A stretch of 64,000 nt of DNA, from contig CAVRVS010000004.1 in NCBI GenBank assembly GCA_963724705.1, positions 806,001-870,000 of the forward strand, given 5' to 3'. The stretch is from DASQPR01 sp963724705 (GTDB lineage Bacteria; Actinomycetota; Actinomycetes; Mycobacteriales; Micromonosporaceae). Positions 52,215 to 61,114 of this stretch are shown here, in pieces (within the stretch, counting starts at the first letter, position 1; every line of letters starts with the position of its first letter). Made by a program: the position numbers and the translations under genes. A model generated the notes under the pieces. It was not told where the DNA came from. It saw nothing but the letters and a program-made list of their open reading frames with translations, and made no database searches.

Positions 52215-55200
52215 ATGCGCATGAGTCGCAGCGTTCCTTCAGGAAGCACACAGCAGGATGTCCGCGTGAAGCACACGAACGACGGTCGACGAGCGATGCC
52301 CCGGCCGGACGCGGACGTCGCCGGCCCGGGGCGCCGGCGGTCGGCTCAACCCGCCGGCTGGACCGCACGTGTGCCGTCCGTGTTCGCCGTCGTCCTGGGC
52401 GTGCTGACCGCGTTGTGCGCGGTCGGGGCCGTCAGCGAGGCGGCGTTCGCGCGCAGCCAGCCCATCCGCGAAGGCATCAACGACGTCCTCCTGCCGGCGC
52501 CGGCGAACCTCGCCTACGCCGCGTTCGTCGGCATCCTCGCCGTGAGTGTCGAGCGGCGCAAACGCCTGGCGTTCAAGGTCTTGCTGATCTACTTCGGCAT
52601 CCAAATCGTCGCTGATCTCGGCGCACTGGCTCTGCTCGGTAGCGTCGGCCATTTCGCCAGCCACCTGACCGGGCTGACCCGCGCTCCGTGGTACGCCGCG
52701 TCGAGTACCGCGGCGAATCTCGCGATCGCGATCGCGGCGACGGCGATTCTGTGGTTTGCGCGCGGACGGTTCTTCGCGGAGGTTCAGCCGGCCAGCGTAC
52801 GCAAGGCCGCAGCCGTGCTTGTCGTCGGTGTGATTGGCTGCACCGTCGCCGGGTGGGGCCTGGTGGTGGCGTTTCCCGGCACACTGAAGGCCGGGGACCG
52901 GTTTGTCTACAGCCTGGAAAAGGTGCTGGGCGGCGCGTTCGTCTTCGACATCACCCGGCAGGGCCAGGCACCGGAGTGGGTCGATCTGCTGCTGGGACTC
53001 GGTGGTGCGCTCACGATCCTCGCCGTGGTGGCCGCGCTGTTCGCGTCGCAGCGCAGCATCGCCACCGTCAGCGCCGTCGATGAGCAGGACATCCGACGGC
53101 TGCTGGCGGCGTCGTGCGACCGCGATTCGCTGGGCTACTTCGCCACTCGCCGCGACAAGTCGGTGATCTTCTCGGACTCCGGCAAGGCGGCCGTGACCTA
53201 CCGTGTCGTCGCGGGCGTCTGCCTTGCGAGCGGAGATCCGCTGGGCGATCCGGAGGCGTGGACGCCGGCGATCAACGCGTGGCTTCGCCTGACCGGGACG
53301 TACGCGTGGGCGCCGGCCGTGATGGGCGCGAGCGAGGCGGGGGCGACCGCGTACGCCCGGGCCGGGCTGCGCGTGTTGCAACTCGGCGACGAAGCCATCG
53401 TCCACGTCGCCGACTTCGGCCTCGACGGTCGCGGTATGCGGCCGGTCCGTCAAGCCGTCGCGCGAGTTTGTCGGGCCGGCTACACGGTTCGGATCCGACG
53501 CCATACCGAGATCGCGCCGGACGACATGGCGCACATCATCGAACTCGCGGATCGTTGGCGCGACACGGAGACCGAGCGTGGCTTTTCCATGGCACTCGGC
53601 CGGCTCGGCGATCCCGCCGATGGACGTTGCGTCCTGGTCGAGGCGATCGACAGCGCCGGCCGCGAGGCGGCGATCCTGTCGTTCGTACCGTGGGGGAGCG
53701 ATGGACTGTCGCTCGATCTCATGCGCCGCGACCGCACCAGCGACAACGGCTTGATGGAATTCATGATCGCGGAGCTGGTCGCGGCTTCCCACCGACTCGG
53801 CGTCAACCGGATCTCGCTCAACTTCGCCGTGTTCCGTTCGGCGTTCGCCGACGGTGCGCGCATCGGTGCCGGCCCGGTGCTGCAGGCATGGCGCGGGTTG
53901 CTGCTGTTCTTGTCCCGCTGGTTCCAGTTGGAATCGCTCTACCGGTCGAATGTGAAATATCGACCCGAGTGGGTTCCTCGCTACCTGTGCTTCGAGGATC
54001 GCCGCGACCTGGCGAAGGTCGCGCTCGCGTCCGGCATCGCCGAAGGATTCGTCGTCTTGCCGCGGCTTCGGACGCTGCTGCGCCGCGGGCATGCGCGGAC
54101 AGCACCGGCAGACCGGTCGGTGGTCGATGTGCCGCCTGGGTCGGCCGGACCGGCCTCCGCCGTGGTTGCGGCCGAGGACCGTGCGGTCGTACGCCGACCG
54201 GAACAGGAACGCGTCCGCATCGCCAAACTCGACGTACTCCGCGAGGCCGGTCGCGACCCGTACCCGGTCGGGATCGTCCGTACGCACAGCTGCGCCGAGA
54301 TCGCCCGAGCCCACGACGGCCTGGCCCCCGACTCGGCCACTGGTGTCACGGTGACCGTCGGAGGCCGGGTCATCCTCGCCCGCGACCACGGCCAGGTCTG
54401 CTTCGCCACCATTCGCGACTGGAGTGGCGACCTGCAGGTCGTGCTGGACGCCGCCGGCCTGGACGCGTCCGCGCTGGCCGAGTGGCGCACCAGTGTGGAC
54501 CTCGGCGATCATGTCGCGATCACCGGCGAGGTCGTCACGACGCGTCGCGGCGAGTTATCGGTGCGCGCGGCGCGCTGGCAGATGGCGGCAAAGTGCCTGC
54601 GACCGATGCCGGACAAGCACGCTGGCCTCATCGACGCGGAGGCGCGGGTGCGCCAGCGTTATCTGGAGCTCGCGGTCGACCCGGCCGCGCGAGACACCCT
54701 CCGCCGGCGGGCAGCCGCGCTGTACGCCATCCGGGGCGTGCTCGCCGAACGGGACTTCCTCGAGGTGGAGACGCCGATCCTCCAGCGATCGCATGGCGGT
54801 GCCAACGCCCGCCCGTTCGCGACCCACATCAACGCGTACGACCTGGACCTGTACCTGAGGATCGCGCCGGAGCTGTTTCTCAAGCGGCTGGCTGTCGGCG
54901 GCGTCGAGCGGGTCTTCGAGATCGGCCGGGCGTTTCGCAACGAGGGCGTCGACGGCCGCCACAACCCCGAATTCACGATCCTCGAGGCGTACCAGGCGTA
55001 CGCGGATTACACCGACATGCGCGAGCTGACGGAAGCCCTGATCGTCGCGGCGGCCGCCAACGGGTGCGGGCGGCCGGTGGCGCGCCGCGTCGACGGGACC
55101 GAGGTCGACCTGGGCGAGCGGTGGCCAGTGATCACGGTGCACGATGCGGTGGCCAAGGCGCTCGGTGAGCCGCTGTGCCCGGACACGCCGGCGGCGAAGG

Positions 55201-55670
55201 TGTCTGAGTGGGCGCGAGCCGCGAAGGTGCCGGTCGACCCGTCGTGGAACCGCGGGCAGGTGCTCCTCGAGTGTTACGAGCGCCTGGTCGAGGCAGCGAC
55301 CGACGGGCCGACCTTCTATACCGACTTTCCGGTCGAGGTATCGCCGTTGGCCCGCGCGCATCGCGACGATCCGCGGTTGGCCGAGCGGTGGGACTTGGTC
55401 GCCTTCGGCATGGAGATCGGGACCGCTTATACCGAGTTGGCGGATCCGCTCGAACAGCGCCGGCGCTTGACGGCCCAGTCGCTGCTGGCCGCCGGCGGTG
55501 ATCCGGATGCGATGGACGTCGACGACGACTTTCTGGCCGCGCTCGAGTATGCGATGCCGCCGACCGGCGGCCTGGGCCTCGGGATCGATCGCGTGGTGAT
55601 GATGCTGACCGGTCGCGCCATCCGGGACTCGATCGCGTTTCCGCTGGTCAAGCCGTCGGGACCGCGTTGA
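52215..55670 (+). CDS. lysX: Bifunctional lysylphosphatidylglycerol synthetase / lysyl-tRNA synthetase LysX
   Basis: 1151 residues. An N-terminal part with about six membrane helices, then a soluble MprF-type lysyl-transferase (GYFATRRDKSVIFSDSG, SFVPWGSDGLSLDLMRRD, FQLESLYRSNVKYRPEWVPRY), then a class II lysyl-tRNA synthetase: OB fold (GGRVILARDHGQVCFATIRD), motif 2 FRNEGVDGRHNPEFT, motif 3 GLGLGIDRVVMM. It makes lysyl-phosphatidylglycerol, which shields the membrane from cationic peptides. The fused layout is typical of mycobacteria and relatives. Start uncertain (52215, 52221 or GTG 52266). It follows uppP by 61 bp. Confidence 0.93.
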   Translation: MRMSRSVPSGSTQQDVRVKHTNDGRRAMPRPDADVAGPGRRRSAQPAGWTARVPSVFAVVLGVLTALCAVGAVSEAAFARSQPIREGINDVLLPAPANLAYAAFVGILAVSVERRKRLAFKVLLIYFGIQIVADLGALALLGSVGHFASHLTGLTRAPWYAASSTAANLAIAIAATAILWFARGRFFAEVQPASVRKAAAVLVVGVIGCTVAGWGLVVAFPGTLKAGDRFVYSLEKVLGGAFVFDITRQGQAPEWVDLLLGLGGALTILAVVAALFASQRSIATVSAVDEQDIRRLLAASCDRDSLGYFATRRDKSVIFSDSGKAAVTYRVVAGVCLASGDPLGDPEAWTPAINAWLRLTGTYAWAPAVMGASEAGATAYARAGLRVLQLGDEAIVHVADFGLDGRGMRPVRQAVARVCRAGYTVRIRRHTEIAPDDMAHIIELADRWRDTETERGFSMALGRLGDPADGRCVLVEAIDSAGREAAILSFVPWGSDGLSLDLMRRDRTSDNGLMEFMIAELVAASHRLGVNRISLNFAVFRSAFADGARIGAGPVLQAWRGLLLFLSRWFQLESLYRSNVKYRPEWVPRYLCFEDRRDLAKVALASGIAEGFVVLPRLRTLLRRGHARTAPADRSVVDVPPGSAGPASAVVAAEDRAVVRRPEQERVRIAKLDVLREAGRDPYPVGIVRTHSCAEIARAHDGLAPDSATGVTVTVGGRVILARDHGQVCFATIRDWSGDLQVVLDAAGLDASALAEWRTSVDLGDHVAITGEVVTTRRGELSVRAARWQMAAKCLRPMPDKHAGLIDAEARVRQRYLELAVDPAARDTLRRRAAALYAIRGVLAERDFLEVETPILQRSHGGANARPFATHINAYDLDLYLRIAPELFLKRLAVGGVERVFEIGRAFRNEGVDGRHNPEFTILEAYQAYADYTDMRELTEALIVAAAANGCGRPVARRVDGTEVDLGERWPVITVHDAVAKALGEPLCPDTPAAKVSEWARAAKVPVDPSWNRGQVLLECYERLVEAATDGPTFYTDFPVEVSPLARAHRDDPRLAERWDLVAFGMEIGTAYTELADPLEQRRRLTAQSLLAAGGDPDAMDVDDDFLAALEYAMPPTGGLGLGIDRVVMMLTGRAIRDSIAFPLVKPSGPR

Positions 55671-55697
55671 TGGCGGACGGCGCGCCGGCTTTCACGT

Positions 55698-55749
55698 ACT
55701 GGCTCACCGCACTGGCTCACTGCACTGGCTTACCGCACTGGCTTACCGC
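55698..55749. repeat. Tandem repeat, 13 bp x 4
   Basis: Four units of ACTGGCTYACYGC between lysX and the small minus-strand gene, overlapping the latter's last codons. Non-coding on the plus strand. Confidence 0.85.
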
Positions 55750-56111
55750 AACGGCACGGGGCGCTCGGCCGCGCCGGCCGGGCTCTTGGGCAACGGACGG
55801 CGCGGCTCGCGTACGCCGGCTCCGGGCGGCGAGTCTGGTCCATCGCCACGAGTTCCGGCCGGCACCAGGCGTTGCAGCCGGAGGGCGTACGCGGTCCACG
55901 CGGCAATGACCAGGGCCGACGCGGTCGCGATCGTTGGCGGCCCCGCGACGGCGGCGACGACAGCGACACCGACGCACAGCGCGATCGCCATGGCGGCAAG
56001 CGGCCAGCGCCCCGCGTAGACCAGGCGATGGTGGCGCGATCGGAGCAGCACGCGGCCGCGACGCCACCGGGACGACCGCATACGGTTCCGATCGCGACGG
56101 CCACTGATCAT
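55743..56111 (-). CDS. Small basic membrane protein, hypothetical
   Basis: About 122 residues from ATG 56111: Arg-rich N-terminus, two membrane segments (PLAAMAIALCVGVAVVAAVAG and TIATASALVIAAWTAYALRL), then a Pro/Arg-rich tail. No family recognised. The frame is open to 56222, so a longer start is possible. Converges with lysX; the tandem repeat covers its end. Confidence 0.5.
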   Translation of the reverse strand: MISGRRDRNRMRSSRWRRGRVLLRSRHHRLVYAGRWPLAAMAIALCVGVAVVAAVAGPPTIATASALVIAAWTAYALRLQRLVPAGTRGDGPDSPPGAGVREPRRPLPKSPAGAAERPVPLR

Positions 56112-56364
56112 CCGACGCACGCGGCGACGTAGCACGGTCCCACCCCCGGTAGTTCGACTGGACTCAGCGTGCGCTCCGATGCCAGGGGTGTCCATAGCGG
56201 TGGATCCGCTCACCGCGAACACTCCGCGAGTCCGCTGCCTGTTCTCGCGCGTCTGGCGCCTCTACGATGCCGAGACCGTCCGGAACTGCCAGCTGCGCCG
56301 TCGTTCGCCGTACCCGAGGAATGTGATCGTGAACCGACGGCCGTGCGCGAGCAATAGAGAGGTG

Positions 56365-56925
56365 ATGGACGACGACCTGATCGCCGCGATTGCCGGCGGT
56401 GACGACATCGCGCTGCGGGAGCTATTCGCCCGACACGCGCCGTGGCTGGCTGTCCGCCTCCGCACCCTGCTGCCGCCGTCCGATGTCGAGGACGTCCTGC
56501 AGGAGACGTTCCTCGCGGTCTGGCGCGGTGCCGGCGGCTACCGGCCGCACTCCGCCGGCGGTTGGCTCTGGGGGATCGCCCGCCGGCAGGCGGCTCTCTG
56601 GCTACGCCGACGGGGGCCTTCGGCTCTCGCGCCGCTGCCCGACGCGGCGATCTCGAGCGATGCGGGGTTGTCGAGCGACACTCAAGACCCGGCGGAAGTC
56701 GCCGGCTGGCGCGCCGACATCGAAGCCGCTGTCGCCGAACTCGGTCCGCCCGGGTCCGCGGAGCGCGATGTTTGGCAACTGCTCTACGTCGAGGACAGAA
56801 CGATTGCCGACGTCGCGGCGCGCACCGGCGTCGCGGTCGGCACAGTCAAGAGCCGGGCATTCCGGGTACGCCGCGTGATGCGTCGTGCCCTGCGCGGTGG
56901 CATCGCCGAAGGAGGGATCAGATGA
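56365..56925 (+). CDS. ECF-type RNA polymerase sigma factor
   Basis: 186 residues from ATG 56365 (AGAGAGG upstream). Region 2: LRELFARHAPWLAVRLRTLL and DVEDVLQETFLAVWRG. Region 4: WQLLYVEDRTIADVAARTGVAVGTVKSRAFRVRRVM. It overlaps the next gene by 4 nt and heads a five-gene operon with an ABC transporter. No classical zinc-type anti-sigma gene follows; the next protein is an integral membrane protein instead. Frames upstream of 56365 are unlikely to be part of it. Confidence 0.87.
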   Translation: MDDDLIAAIAGGDDIALRELFARHAPWLAVRLRTLLPPSDVEDVLQETFLAVWRGAGGYRPHSAGGWLWGIARRQAALWLRRRGPSALAPLPDAAISSDAGLSSDTQDPAEVAGWRADIEAAVAELGPPGSAERDVWQLLYVEDRTIADVAARTGVAVGTVKSRAFRVRRVMRRALRGGIAEGGIR

Positions 56926-57620
56926 CCGACGCGAAATCGGTCGCCGGCGTCGATCTCGATCGCGTCTGGCTCGGCGTCGCTGCGGAGGTATGGCGGCGCC
57001 GGCCGGGCCGCATCGAGCGGTCCGCGATCCGGATACTACGGTCGCCCGGGCTCGCCCGAGCGCTGCTCACGACGCCGTCACTTCTGGTGCCGTGGTTGAT
57101 CGCCAGTGTGGTCGTACTAGGCGCCGGCGTCGCGGCAACGGTGAGCAGTGGCGTATCCGTGGTCCCGTTGGTCGCGCCGGCGGTGGCCGCGGCCGGCATC
57201 GCGTACGCCTACGGACCCGGCATCGACCCTGCTTACGAACTGTCCCGAAGCATGGCGGTCAGCGACCGCATGGTCCTGTTGGTCCGAGCGGTGGCCGTAT
57301 TCGGCATCGATGCCTTGATCGGAGTCGTCGCGTCCGCGGCGTCGGCGAGCGCGGTCGGCGTGACCTTCGGATGGCTGCTACCGATGACCGCCATGTCCGC
57401 GCTTGCGCTCGCCACGGCGACGGTCGCGCGTTCGGCGAACGCGGGCCTTGCGGCCGGACTGGCCGGTTGGGCGATCACGATCGTGTCGACCCGAGCGGCA
57501 ACCGGCGCGTTCTCGGCCGCCGTAACCAATTCGTTGCTGACAGTTCCGTACGCCGCGGTCGGCCTGTGTTGTGCCGCGATCGTCGTGGCCGCGACCCGAG
57601 TCTCGAGAGGTCCCGCATGA
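56922..57620 (+). CDS. Integral membrane protein of sigma/ABC operon
   Basis: 232 residues: cytoplasmic N-terminal region of about 55 and then six hydrophobic segments (LLVPWLIASVVVLGAGVAATV, VAPAVAAAGIAYAYG, AVAVFGIDALIGVVASAASA, and others). The position directly after an ECF sigma gene suggests a membrane anti-sigma or sensor, but sequence alone would fit an ABC-2-type permease subunit equally well. ATG 56922 after GGAGGG; 4-nt overlaps on both sides. Confidence 0.75.
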   Translation: MTDAKSVAGVDLDRVWLGVAAEVWRRRPGRIERSAIRILRSPGLARALLTTPSLLVPWLIASVVVLGAGVAATVSSGVSVVPLVAPAVAAAGIAYAYGPGIDPAYELSRSMAVSDRMVLLVRAVAVFGIDALIGVVASAASASAVGVTFGWLLPMTAMSALALATATVARSANAGLAAGLAGWAITIVSTRAATGAFSAAVTNSLLTVPYAAVGLCCAAIVVAATRVSRGPA

Positions 57621-58360
57621 ATGTCGAACTCACCGGCCTGACCCGCCGGTTCGGTCGCACTCCGGCCGTCGCCGGTGTCGATCTGCGCACCGGTCCGGGC
57701 GTGTTCGGTCTGCTCGGACCAAACGGCGCCGGAAAGACGACGCTGCTGCGGATGATGGCGACCGTCATCCCGCCGACGTCCGGCACGATGGTGCTGCTGG
57801 ATCGTGACCCCGGCAGTTACGGACCGCGGCGAGCGATCCGACGTCGGTTGGGCTACCTGCCACAGTCGCTCGGGTACTACCCGGGGTTCACCGTGCTCGA
57901 GTTCGTCGAGTATTTCGCACTCCTCAAGGAGGTGCCGGCGAGCCAGGTGTCGCGCGCGGTTGCCTCGGCGGTGGAACGGGTCGGGCTCGGGGCCAAGGCG
58001 CATGCGAAGCTCCGTACGTTGTCCGGCGGCATGCTGCGCCGGGCCGGCATCGCACAGGCGATCGTGAACGACCCGCAGCTACTGCTGCTCGACGAGCCGA
58101 CGGCCGGCCTCGACCCGGAGCAGCGGATCCAATTCCGGGAGCTGCTGCGCGAACTCGGCGGGCGGGCAACCGTCGTCGTGAGCACCCATCTGGTCGAGGA
58201 CGTGGGCGCGGCCTGTACGGAAGTCGCGCTGATGGATGAGGGAAAGATCGTTTTTCACGGTACGCCGGCCGAGTTGGCGGCGCGCGGCGACGGACACGGG
58301 GCCGGCGACGCTCCGCTCGAACGTGGGTACAGCGCGGTCCTCGCCGAGGCCCGGTCGTGA
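57617..58360 (+). CDS. ABC transporter ATP-binding protein
   Basis: 247 residues. Walker A LLGPNGAGKTTLLRMMATV, Q-loop GYLPQSLGYY, signature LRTLSGGMLRRAGIAQAI, Walker B LLLLDEPTAGLDP, H-loop VVVSTHLVEDV. ABC-2-type exporter ATPase that would pair with the next two membrane proteins. Coupled by 4-nt overlaps on both sides. Confidence 0.93.
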   Translation: MNVELTGLTRRFGRTPAVAGVDLRTGPGVFGLLGPNGAGKTTLLRMMATVIPPTSGTMVLLDRDPGSYGPRRAIRRRLGYLPQSLGYYPGFTVLEFVEYFALLKEVPASQVSRAVASAVERVGLGAKAHAKLRTLSGGMLRRAGIAQAIVNDPQLLLLDEPTAGLDPEQRIQFRELLRELGGRATVVVSTHLVEDVGAACTEVALMDEGKIVFHGTPAELAARGDGHGAGDAPLERGYSAVLAEARS

Positions 58361-59790
58361 CCGCGTCTCAGGCGGTCGCGCCGCCGCGACGTGAATCCCG
58401 GTGGCGGCCGGGTGTTCCGGCGATCGTTCGCCTCGTTCGCCTGGAGCTGCGTCGTAGCACGATGCTGGCGCTCCTGCCGCTGCTCGCCGTCCTGTTGGGT
58501 GCGACCGAGATTCGCAACGATCTCAGCCACGCTCCGTTGTGGGCGGTGCGCAGCATGGACCTGCAGATCCAGGTGGAGCTGACCGGTGCGATCGTGGCGG
58601 CGGTGGCGGCATGGGTGGCCACGCGAGACCGCCGGCGACAGCTGACCGATCTGGTCGTGACCACGGTCCGTGCTCGTTGGAGCCGGCAACTGACGGCATG
58701 GGCGGCCGTCACGGGTTGGGCTCTGGTGTTCTACGGCGCGTGCGTCGCGGTCGTCTACGGCGTGACCGCCGGGCAGACGGATTGGGGCGGACCGATCTGG
58801 TGGCTCCCGGCCGTCGGCGCCGCGGCGATCGTCGCGTTCAGTGCGGTCGGGTTCGCCATTGGCACCGCGTTCCCGAGCCGCTTCACCGCGCCGCTGGTCG
58901 CGATCGTTGCGCTGTTTGCTCCGCAGATCGGCGTTATCGCGATACAGCATGGACATCCGTGGGGCCGCGTCAGCTTCGCCGAGGGCGCCACGGTACCGGG
59001 CACGGCAACGTACGTTCCCTTCCACCCCGGCCTGTCCGTCACGCAGTTGCTGTTCCTCCTCGGTATAACCGGCGTCGCTCTCGGCGCACTGGCCCTGCCG
59101 AGCGGTGCTGGTGGACGGCGGCTTCGATCGGTGGGCGCGGTCGTGGTGGCGCTCGGCCTCCTCGCTGCCGGCACGGGCATCGCACTGGCCGACACCGCGC
59201 GCGAGACCGAGCAGGGCATCGTCATTCCGGCGCTGCACTCCGCCGCCGATGACCGGCCGATCGCCGCCGTACCGGTATGCGATCACGGCGCCATCCCGAT
59301 CTGCGTACATCCGGCGTACCAGGCGATGTTGCCGGCCTTGGCCGCGCAGATCGGTCCGCTGCTCGCCGTCGTCGCCGGACTTCCCGGCGCACCCGCGCGC
59401 GTCGAGATCGGTTCGACCACTCCTGGTGCCGACGCGGCACATGCCCTCGTGATCGGCCCCGCAGTCCTTGCCGATCCTGGCCTCGCGTTCGACACGGTTC
59501 CACAGGATCTGCGTTCCGATGTGGCGATCAACGCTATCCAGTTCGTGGTCGCGGAGGGTCGTGGTCCAATCGGCCCGGCTCAGCAGGCGATCGCGGGTGT
59601 GCTCGCCCAGTCGATGCACCTGGATCTGCCGGGTCGCGAGGCCGATTCGCTCCTGCCGCCACCGGGATCGCTGGCGGCGGCAGCGGCTCAACAGTTCGCC
59701 GCGCTGCCGGCGACGACCCGGCATGACTGGCTCGTGTCCCATGTCGAGGAGCTGCGCGCCGGCCGTCTCACTCTCGCGGACATCCCGTGA
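58357..59790 (+). CDS. ABC-type membrane permease with extracytoplasmic domain
   Basis: 477 residues from GTG 58357. Six to seven membrane helices in the first 280 residues (STMLALLPLLAVLLGA, GWALVFYGACVAVVYGVTAG, LLFLLGITGVALGALAL), then a soluble domain of about 190 residues with a Cys pair (VCDHGAIPICVHPAY), probably outside the cell. The membrane partner of the ATPase; substrate unknown. Confidence 0.78.
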   Translation: MTASQAVAPPRRESRWRPGVPAIVRLVRLELRRSTMLALLPLLAVLLGATEIRNDLSHAPLWAVRSMDLQIQVELTGAIVAAVAAWVATRDRRRQLTDLVVTTVRARWSRQLTAWAAVTGWALVFYGACVAVVYGVTAGQTDWGGPIWWLPAVGAAAIVAFSAVGFAIGTAFPSRFTAPLVAIVALFAPQIGVIAIQHGHPWGRVSFAEGATVPGTATYVPFHPGLSVTQLLFLLGITGVALGALALPSGAGGRRLRSVGAVVVALGLLAAGTGIALADTARETEQGIVIPALHSAADDRPIAAVPVCDHGAIPICVHPAYQAMLPALAAQIGPLLAVVAGLPGAPARVEIGSTTPGADAAHALVIGPAVLADPGLAFDTVPQDLRSDVAINAIQFVVAEGRGPIGPAQQAIAGVLAQSMHLDLPGREADSLLPPPGSLAAAAAQQFAALPATTRHDWLVSHVEELRAGRLTLADIP

Positions 59791-60416
59791 CCGCGACCGA
59801 GACAACGGTACGGACGGCCGCCACGCCGCGTCGCATCTTCCGGCTCCACCTCGCGAGCCGTGGTGTGCCAGGCGCGATGCTCGCGATCGGAATCTGCGCC
59901 GTGGCGCTGAGGGTGATATTGCATTGGAACCCATCGGGCTCCGGGCCCGGTGCGCGCATATTTCCGCTGCTCATCGGCGCCGGTGCGGCGTCGATTGTCG
60001 GGATCGCGACGCGCAGCCCGTTCGGCGAGGCCGAGCGCGCCACCGGCCACCGACTGGTCGCACTTCGTCTCGTCACGGCGCTCGCCCTGACGTTGGCGGC
60101 CATCGCCGGACTTGCGGCCGGATCGGTCGGTGCGCATCTCCAGTACGGCGTCCTCGGTCTGGTTCGGGACGTCGGTGGCCTCGTCGGCGTGGCGCTCGTC
60201 GTCGCCGTCGTCACGGGCGGCACGCTGTCGTGGCTCGGTCCCTTGTCGCTGTGGGCGACGAGCGCGTACGCCATCGACCAGCGCTGGACGACGCCGTTGT
60301 TGTGGCCCGATCGCCCACCCCACGATGGTGGTGCCGCGTGGTGCGCCGCCGCGGTCTTCGTGCTCGGGCTCGGACTGCTCACGACGCGCGGCGCGCGCGA
60401 CTCGGTCGACGACTGA
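59787..60416 (+). CDS. Membrane protein of sigma/ABC operon
   Basis: 209 residues with about six hydrophobic segments (PGAMLAIGICAVALRVILHW, FPLLIGAGAASIVGIAT, LVTALALTLAAIAGLAAG). Last gene of the operon, starting at a GTG overlapping the previous stop. No family recognised; probably a second permease subunit. Confidence 0.72.
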   Translation: MTATETTVRTAATPRRIFRLHLASRGVPGAMLAIGICAVALRVILHWNPSGSGPGARIFPLLIGAGAASIVGIATRSPFGEAERATGHRLVALRLVTALALTLAAIAGLAAGSVGAHLQYGVLGLVRDVGGLVGVALVVAVVTGGTLSWLGPLSLWATSAYAIDQRWTTPLLWPDRPPHDGGAAWCAAAVFVLGLGLLTTRGARDSVDD

Positions 60417-60495
60417 CGGGTACCGCGGGATCCACCGACTGCACCCCGACGAACATGTCCGACCGTCTGGGGTGGACAAACGGTCTACAACACTT

Positions 60496-60519
60496 AGTAT
60501 GATACTCAGTATCCTACTG
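60496..60519. promoter_or_regulatory. Putative PadR operator overlapping promoter
   Basis: AGTATGATACT (60496-60506) is a perfect 5-1-5 palindrome followed directly by CAGTATCCTACTG (60507-60519), a perfect 5-3-5 palindrome. Together they give alternating AGTA/TACT half-sites, typical of PadR operators, about 14-37 bp before the PadR start and overlapping TATGAT, a likely -10 box. Confidence 0.7.
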
Positions 60520-60532
60520 AATGAGGTGGCCG

Positions 60533-61114
60533 ATGAGCGTGCGTCACGCGTTGCTGGCTTTGCTGAGCGAGGGCCCGAAGTACGGTCTGCAGCTCCGCCA
60601 GGAGTTCGAGGCGAGGACGGGCGAGGTCTGGCCGTTGAACGTCGGACAGGTCTACACGACGTTGCAGCGGCTGGAGCGCGACGGGTTCGTGGCGTCCGAG
60701 GACACCACCGACGAGGGCGCCCAGAAGAACTTCGAGATTACCGCCGAGGGCGCGACCGAGCTGACCCGCTGGTTGCGCACGCCGCCCGATCTCAGTTCGC
60801 CACCCCGCGATGAACTGGTGGTGAAGGTTCTGGTCGCGTTGCGGGTGCCCGGGATCGACGTCCGCGACGTCATCCAGGTGCATCGCCGCTATCTCGTGGA
60901 GTTGATGCAGCAATGGACCCGTCTCAAGGAAGACGATGCGCAGTTTGACCTGAGCTTTGCACTGGTCGTCGACGCCGAGCTGTTCCGGCTCGACTCGGTC
61001 ATCCGATGGCTGGACGCCGCGGATGGTCGTCTCAAGCGCGCCGCGATCGAACCGGTGCCGGCGCCCGAATTTCCCATGCCGAAGGTGCGGCGTCGGGTGG
61101 GGGTGCGGCGATGA
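60533..61114 (+). CDS. PadR-family regulator with C-terminal Vir domain
   Basis: 193 residues from ATG 60533 (GAGGTGG upstream). VRHALLALLSEGPKYGLQLRQEFEA and NVGQVYTTLQRLERDGFV form the winged helix; the helical C-terminal domain (VIQVHRRYLVELMQQWTRLK) dimerises. Likely represses its own operon, which continues with an ABC exporter, through the palindromes upstream. Overlaps the ATPase gene by 4 nt. Confidence 0.92.
   Translation: MSVRHALLALLSEGPKYGLQLRQEFEARTGEVWPLNVGQVYTTLQRLERDGFVASEDTTDEGAQKNFEITAEGATELTRWLRTPPDLSSPPRDELVVKVLVALRVPGIDVRDVIQVHRRYLVELMQQWTRLKEDDAQFDLSFALVVDAELFRLDSVIRWLDAADGRLKRAAIEPVPAPEFPMPKVRRRVGVRR

Noticed and set aside
52239..54512. Very long minus-strand open frame (about 757 codons)
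   Set aside because: Lies entirely opposite lysX, has no ordered domain, and its His/Arg/Gln-rich composition is that of an antisense shadow in GC-rich DNA.
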